Shown here piece after piece: positions 33,914-35,264 of a stretch of 35,264 bases of DNA; the stretch's first letter is position 1; each line of letters begins with the position of its first letter. Both the position numbers and the translations under genes were made by a program. Source of the DNA: an uncultured Sutterellaceae bacterium. GTDB taxonomy: Bacteria; Pseudomonadota; Gammaproteobacteria; Burkholderiales; Burkholderiaceae_F. The stretch covers positions 1 to 35,264 of the forward strand of contig CADBTW010000031.1 of assembly GCA_902797695.1 (NCBI GenBank), read 5' to 3'. The notes below the pieces were generated by a model that saw only the letters and a program-made list of their open reading frames with translations, had not been told where the DNA came from and did no database searches.

Positions 33914-35008
33914 CTAGGCTTCCTCGCCCTTGTGGTGAGCGGGATCCGGGACGCCGAGCGCCTTGTGGAGCTTCGGAGACGTCGTCGTGTACTGCAGGAA
34001 GACCTTCTTCTCCGGGAAGACATACTTCGAAGCCCCGAAGGCTGCGAGGGCGCATTCGTGGAACCCGGAAAGGATCAGCTTCTTCTTGCCGGGATAAGTG
34101 TTGCAGTCGCCGACCGCGAAGATCCCCGGAACGCTCGTTTCGAACTTCTCCGTGTCGACTACGATCTGCTTGCGGTCGAGCTCGATTCCCCAGTCGGCGA
34201 TCGGGCCGACCTTCGGCTGAAGGCCGAAGAAAACGAGCAGGCAGTCGAGGGGGATGCGCCGGACGATTCCGTCGTTCCCGGTCACGCGAACGTCGGTCAT
34301 CAGGCCGTCCTTCTCGTCGAACCCGGTGACCGAGCCGACGACGAACTGCATCTGCCAGTCCTCGCAGAGCTGCTTCATTTGCGCAACGCGCGCAGGGGAG
34401 GCCCGGAACCCGTCTCGGCGGTGGACGAGGATCACGCTCTCCGCCTTTCCGACGAGATGCAGGGTCCAGTCAAGGGCAGAATCGCCGCCGCCGCAGATCA
34501 CGATGTTCTTGCCGGAGAAAAACTCGGGATCGCGGACCCGGTAGAAAAGCTGCTTGTTCTCGAACTTGTCGATTCCCGGAACTCGCATCGGGCGGGCGTC
34601 GAAGGATCCCATGCCCGAGGCGATGATCACGGCGCGGCAGTGGAACTTCGTGCCGGCGTCGGTTTCAACGTGGAAAGTGCCGTCGGGCTGCCGCTCGACC
34701 TTTGTCACCACTTCCCCCAGGTGGTAGACCGGCTTGAAGGGCCAGTTCTGCTTCAGGAGGTTCTCCGTGAGTTCGGCCGAGGAGTAAACCGGGACCGCGG
34801 GGATGTCGTAGATCGGCTTCTGGGGGTAGAGCTCCATGCACTGGCCGCCCACGTTCCGCAGTGAATCGACCACGTGGCATTTCATTTCGAGCAGTCCGAG
34901 CTCAAACACCTGGAAAAGGCCGACCGGGCCCCCGCCGACAACGACGACGTCCGTCTCGATGGTTTCGCTGCTTTTCTCCGCAACGATCAAGTAGTCTTTG
35001 ATAGCCAT
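33914..35008 (-). CDS. Ferredoxin/flavodoxin-NADP+ reductase, TrxR-like type
   Basis: FAD- and NAD(P)H-binding flavoprotein of 364 residues. It has an N-terminal FAD fold ([16 protein letters not shown] with GxGxxG, then [17 protein letters not shown]), a central NADPH fold ([13 protein letters not shown], then [10 protein letters not shown]) and a C-terminal FAD segment ([29 protein letters not shown]). The redox CxxC of thioredoxin reductase is absent, which fits the YumC/ferredoxin-NADP reductase type. The C-terminal tail ([14 protein letters not shown]) is also typical. The ATG at 35008 (MAIKDYLIV) has a weak ribosome binding site. Its electron acceptor is inferred from the family only. 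Confidence 0.92.
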   Translation of the reverse strand: MAIKDYLIVAEKSSETIETDVVVVGGGPVGLFQVFELGLLEMKCHVVDSLRNVGGQCMELYPQKPIYDIPAVPVYSSAELTENLLKQNWPFKPVYHLGEVVTKVERQPDGTFHVETDAGTKFHCRAVIIASGMGSFDARPMRVPGIDKFENKQLFYRVRDPEFFSGKNIVICGGGDSALDWTLHLVGKAESVILVHRRDGFRASPARVAQMKQLCEDWQMQFVVGSVTGFDEKDGLMTDVRVTGNDGIVRRIPLDCLLVFFGLQPKVGPIADWGIELDRKQIVVDTEKFETSVPGIFAVGDCNTYPGKKKLILSGFHECALAAFGASKYVFPEKKVFLQYTTTSPKLHKALGVPDPAHHKGEEA

Positions 35009-35264
35009 ATCTCTGCTGGTAGTTCTTCAGTCCGCCGCGGGGCTCCAGCGGTGCGGAGCGTTCTCAGGCTGCGGACAGGGGGAGGCCCGTTCCGAGTGGG
35101 CGGCAATACGGTAAGGGGTGTATTTTCGCATTAATTCCTGCATGGTGCGTACTTCTTTTCGCGCGTTTTGCCCGTTACCCAGGGCCTACGCATGAATTGA
35201 GCTTTTTTGGGCTGTTTTAACCGTTTCTTCAAGATCAGGCTGATGAAAAACAACAAAAATCAGC
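35009..35264. other. Intergenic upstream of the flavoprotein gene
   Basis: This 256-base end segment probably holds the flavoprotein promoter, but I see no convincing -35/-10 pair. It is AT-richer after 35110. A short minus-strand open frame (35027-35143, 38 codons, start MQELMRKY) lies here without a good ribosome binding site. At the window end, GCTGAT (35239-35244) and ATCAGC (35259-35264) form a small inverted repeat. Confidence 0.4.

Overview
The window is a high-GC (about 60-65% by eye) proteobacterial chromosome segment packed almost entirely with conserved housekeeping genes. SecB, RpoH, Slt, the FtsE/FtsX/EnvC set, a DksA of the beta-type (DxxDxA tip, zinc finger without most cysteines), a TrpRS with a C-terminal extension and the gpmA-envC-ctpA-moeB block divergent from rhodanese-secB all point to a betaproteobacterium, probably order Burkholderiales. 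A small-genome host-associated family such as Sutterellaceae is my guess from family memory and is not proven by the sequence.

Layout. (1) 127-4656, minus strand: slt > cca > folB > ttcA, a compact operon (cell-wall lytic transglycosylase, tRNA CCA addition, folate synthesis, tRNA thiolation), divergent from a 5-formyl-THF cyclo-ligase gene (4761-5333). (2) 5397-8007, minus: metK and trpS separated by a hairpin terminator. (3) 8229-13850, plus: two tandem lipid A acyltransferases, dapF (TTG start), rlmI, a G3E (COG0523) metal-chaperone GTPase and dksA with a strong terminator. (4) sppA (plus) faces the minus-strand operon gpmA > envC > ctpA > moeB-like (15978-20551) across a perfect 16-bp hairpin. 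(5) 20656-24656, plus: a membrane-anchored rhodanese-like protein without its catalytic cysteine, secB, an orphan NarL-type response regulator, leuC and leuD. (6) 24580-30494, minus: ftsY > short ppx > ftsE > ftsX > rpoH > trmL > an unrecognised membrane-anchored protein. (7) rsmD-coaD (plus), an AsmA-like protein and a ferredoxin/flavodoxin-NADP reductase-type flavoprotein (both minus).

Functional threads: cell division and wall remodelling (FtsE, FtsX, EnvC, Slt, CtpA), protein export and membrane quality control (FtsY, SecB, SppA), translation and RNA modification (TtcA, Cca, TrpS, RlmI, TrmL, RsmD), stress and global regulation (RpoH, DksA, short Ppx), C1/folate/SAM metabolism (FolB, cyclo-ligase, MetK) and envelope lipids (two LpxL-type enzymes, AsmA-like).

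I see no mobile element, prophage, CRISPR array, tRNA or rRNA gene, toxin-antitoxin pair or defence system, and no gap between genes longer than 300 bases. I did not find a convincing undescribed multi-gene system. The points most worth checking are a FtsE-like ATPase with a non-canonical Q-loop and signature, a short Ppx inserted between ftsY and ftsE, a cysteine-less rhodanese beside secB, a zinc-finger-less DksA beside a metal-chaperone GTPase, and an unrecognised protein downstream of rpoH-trmL.
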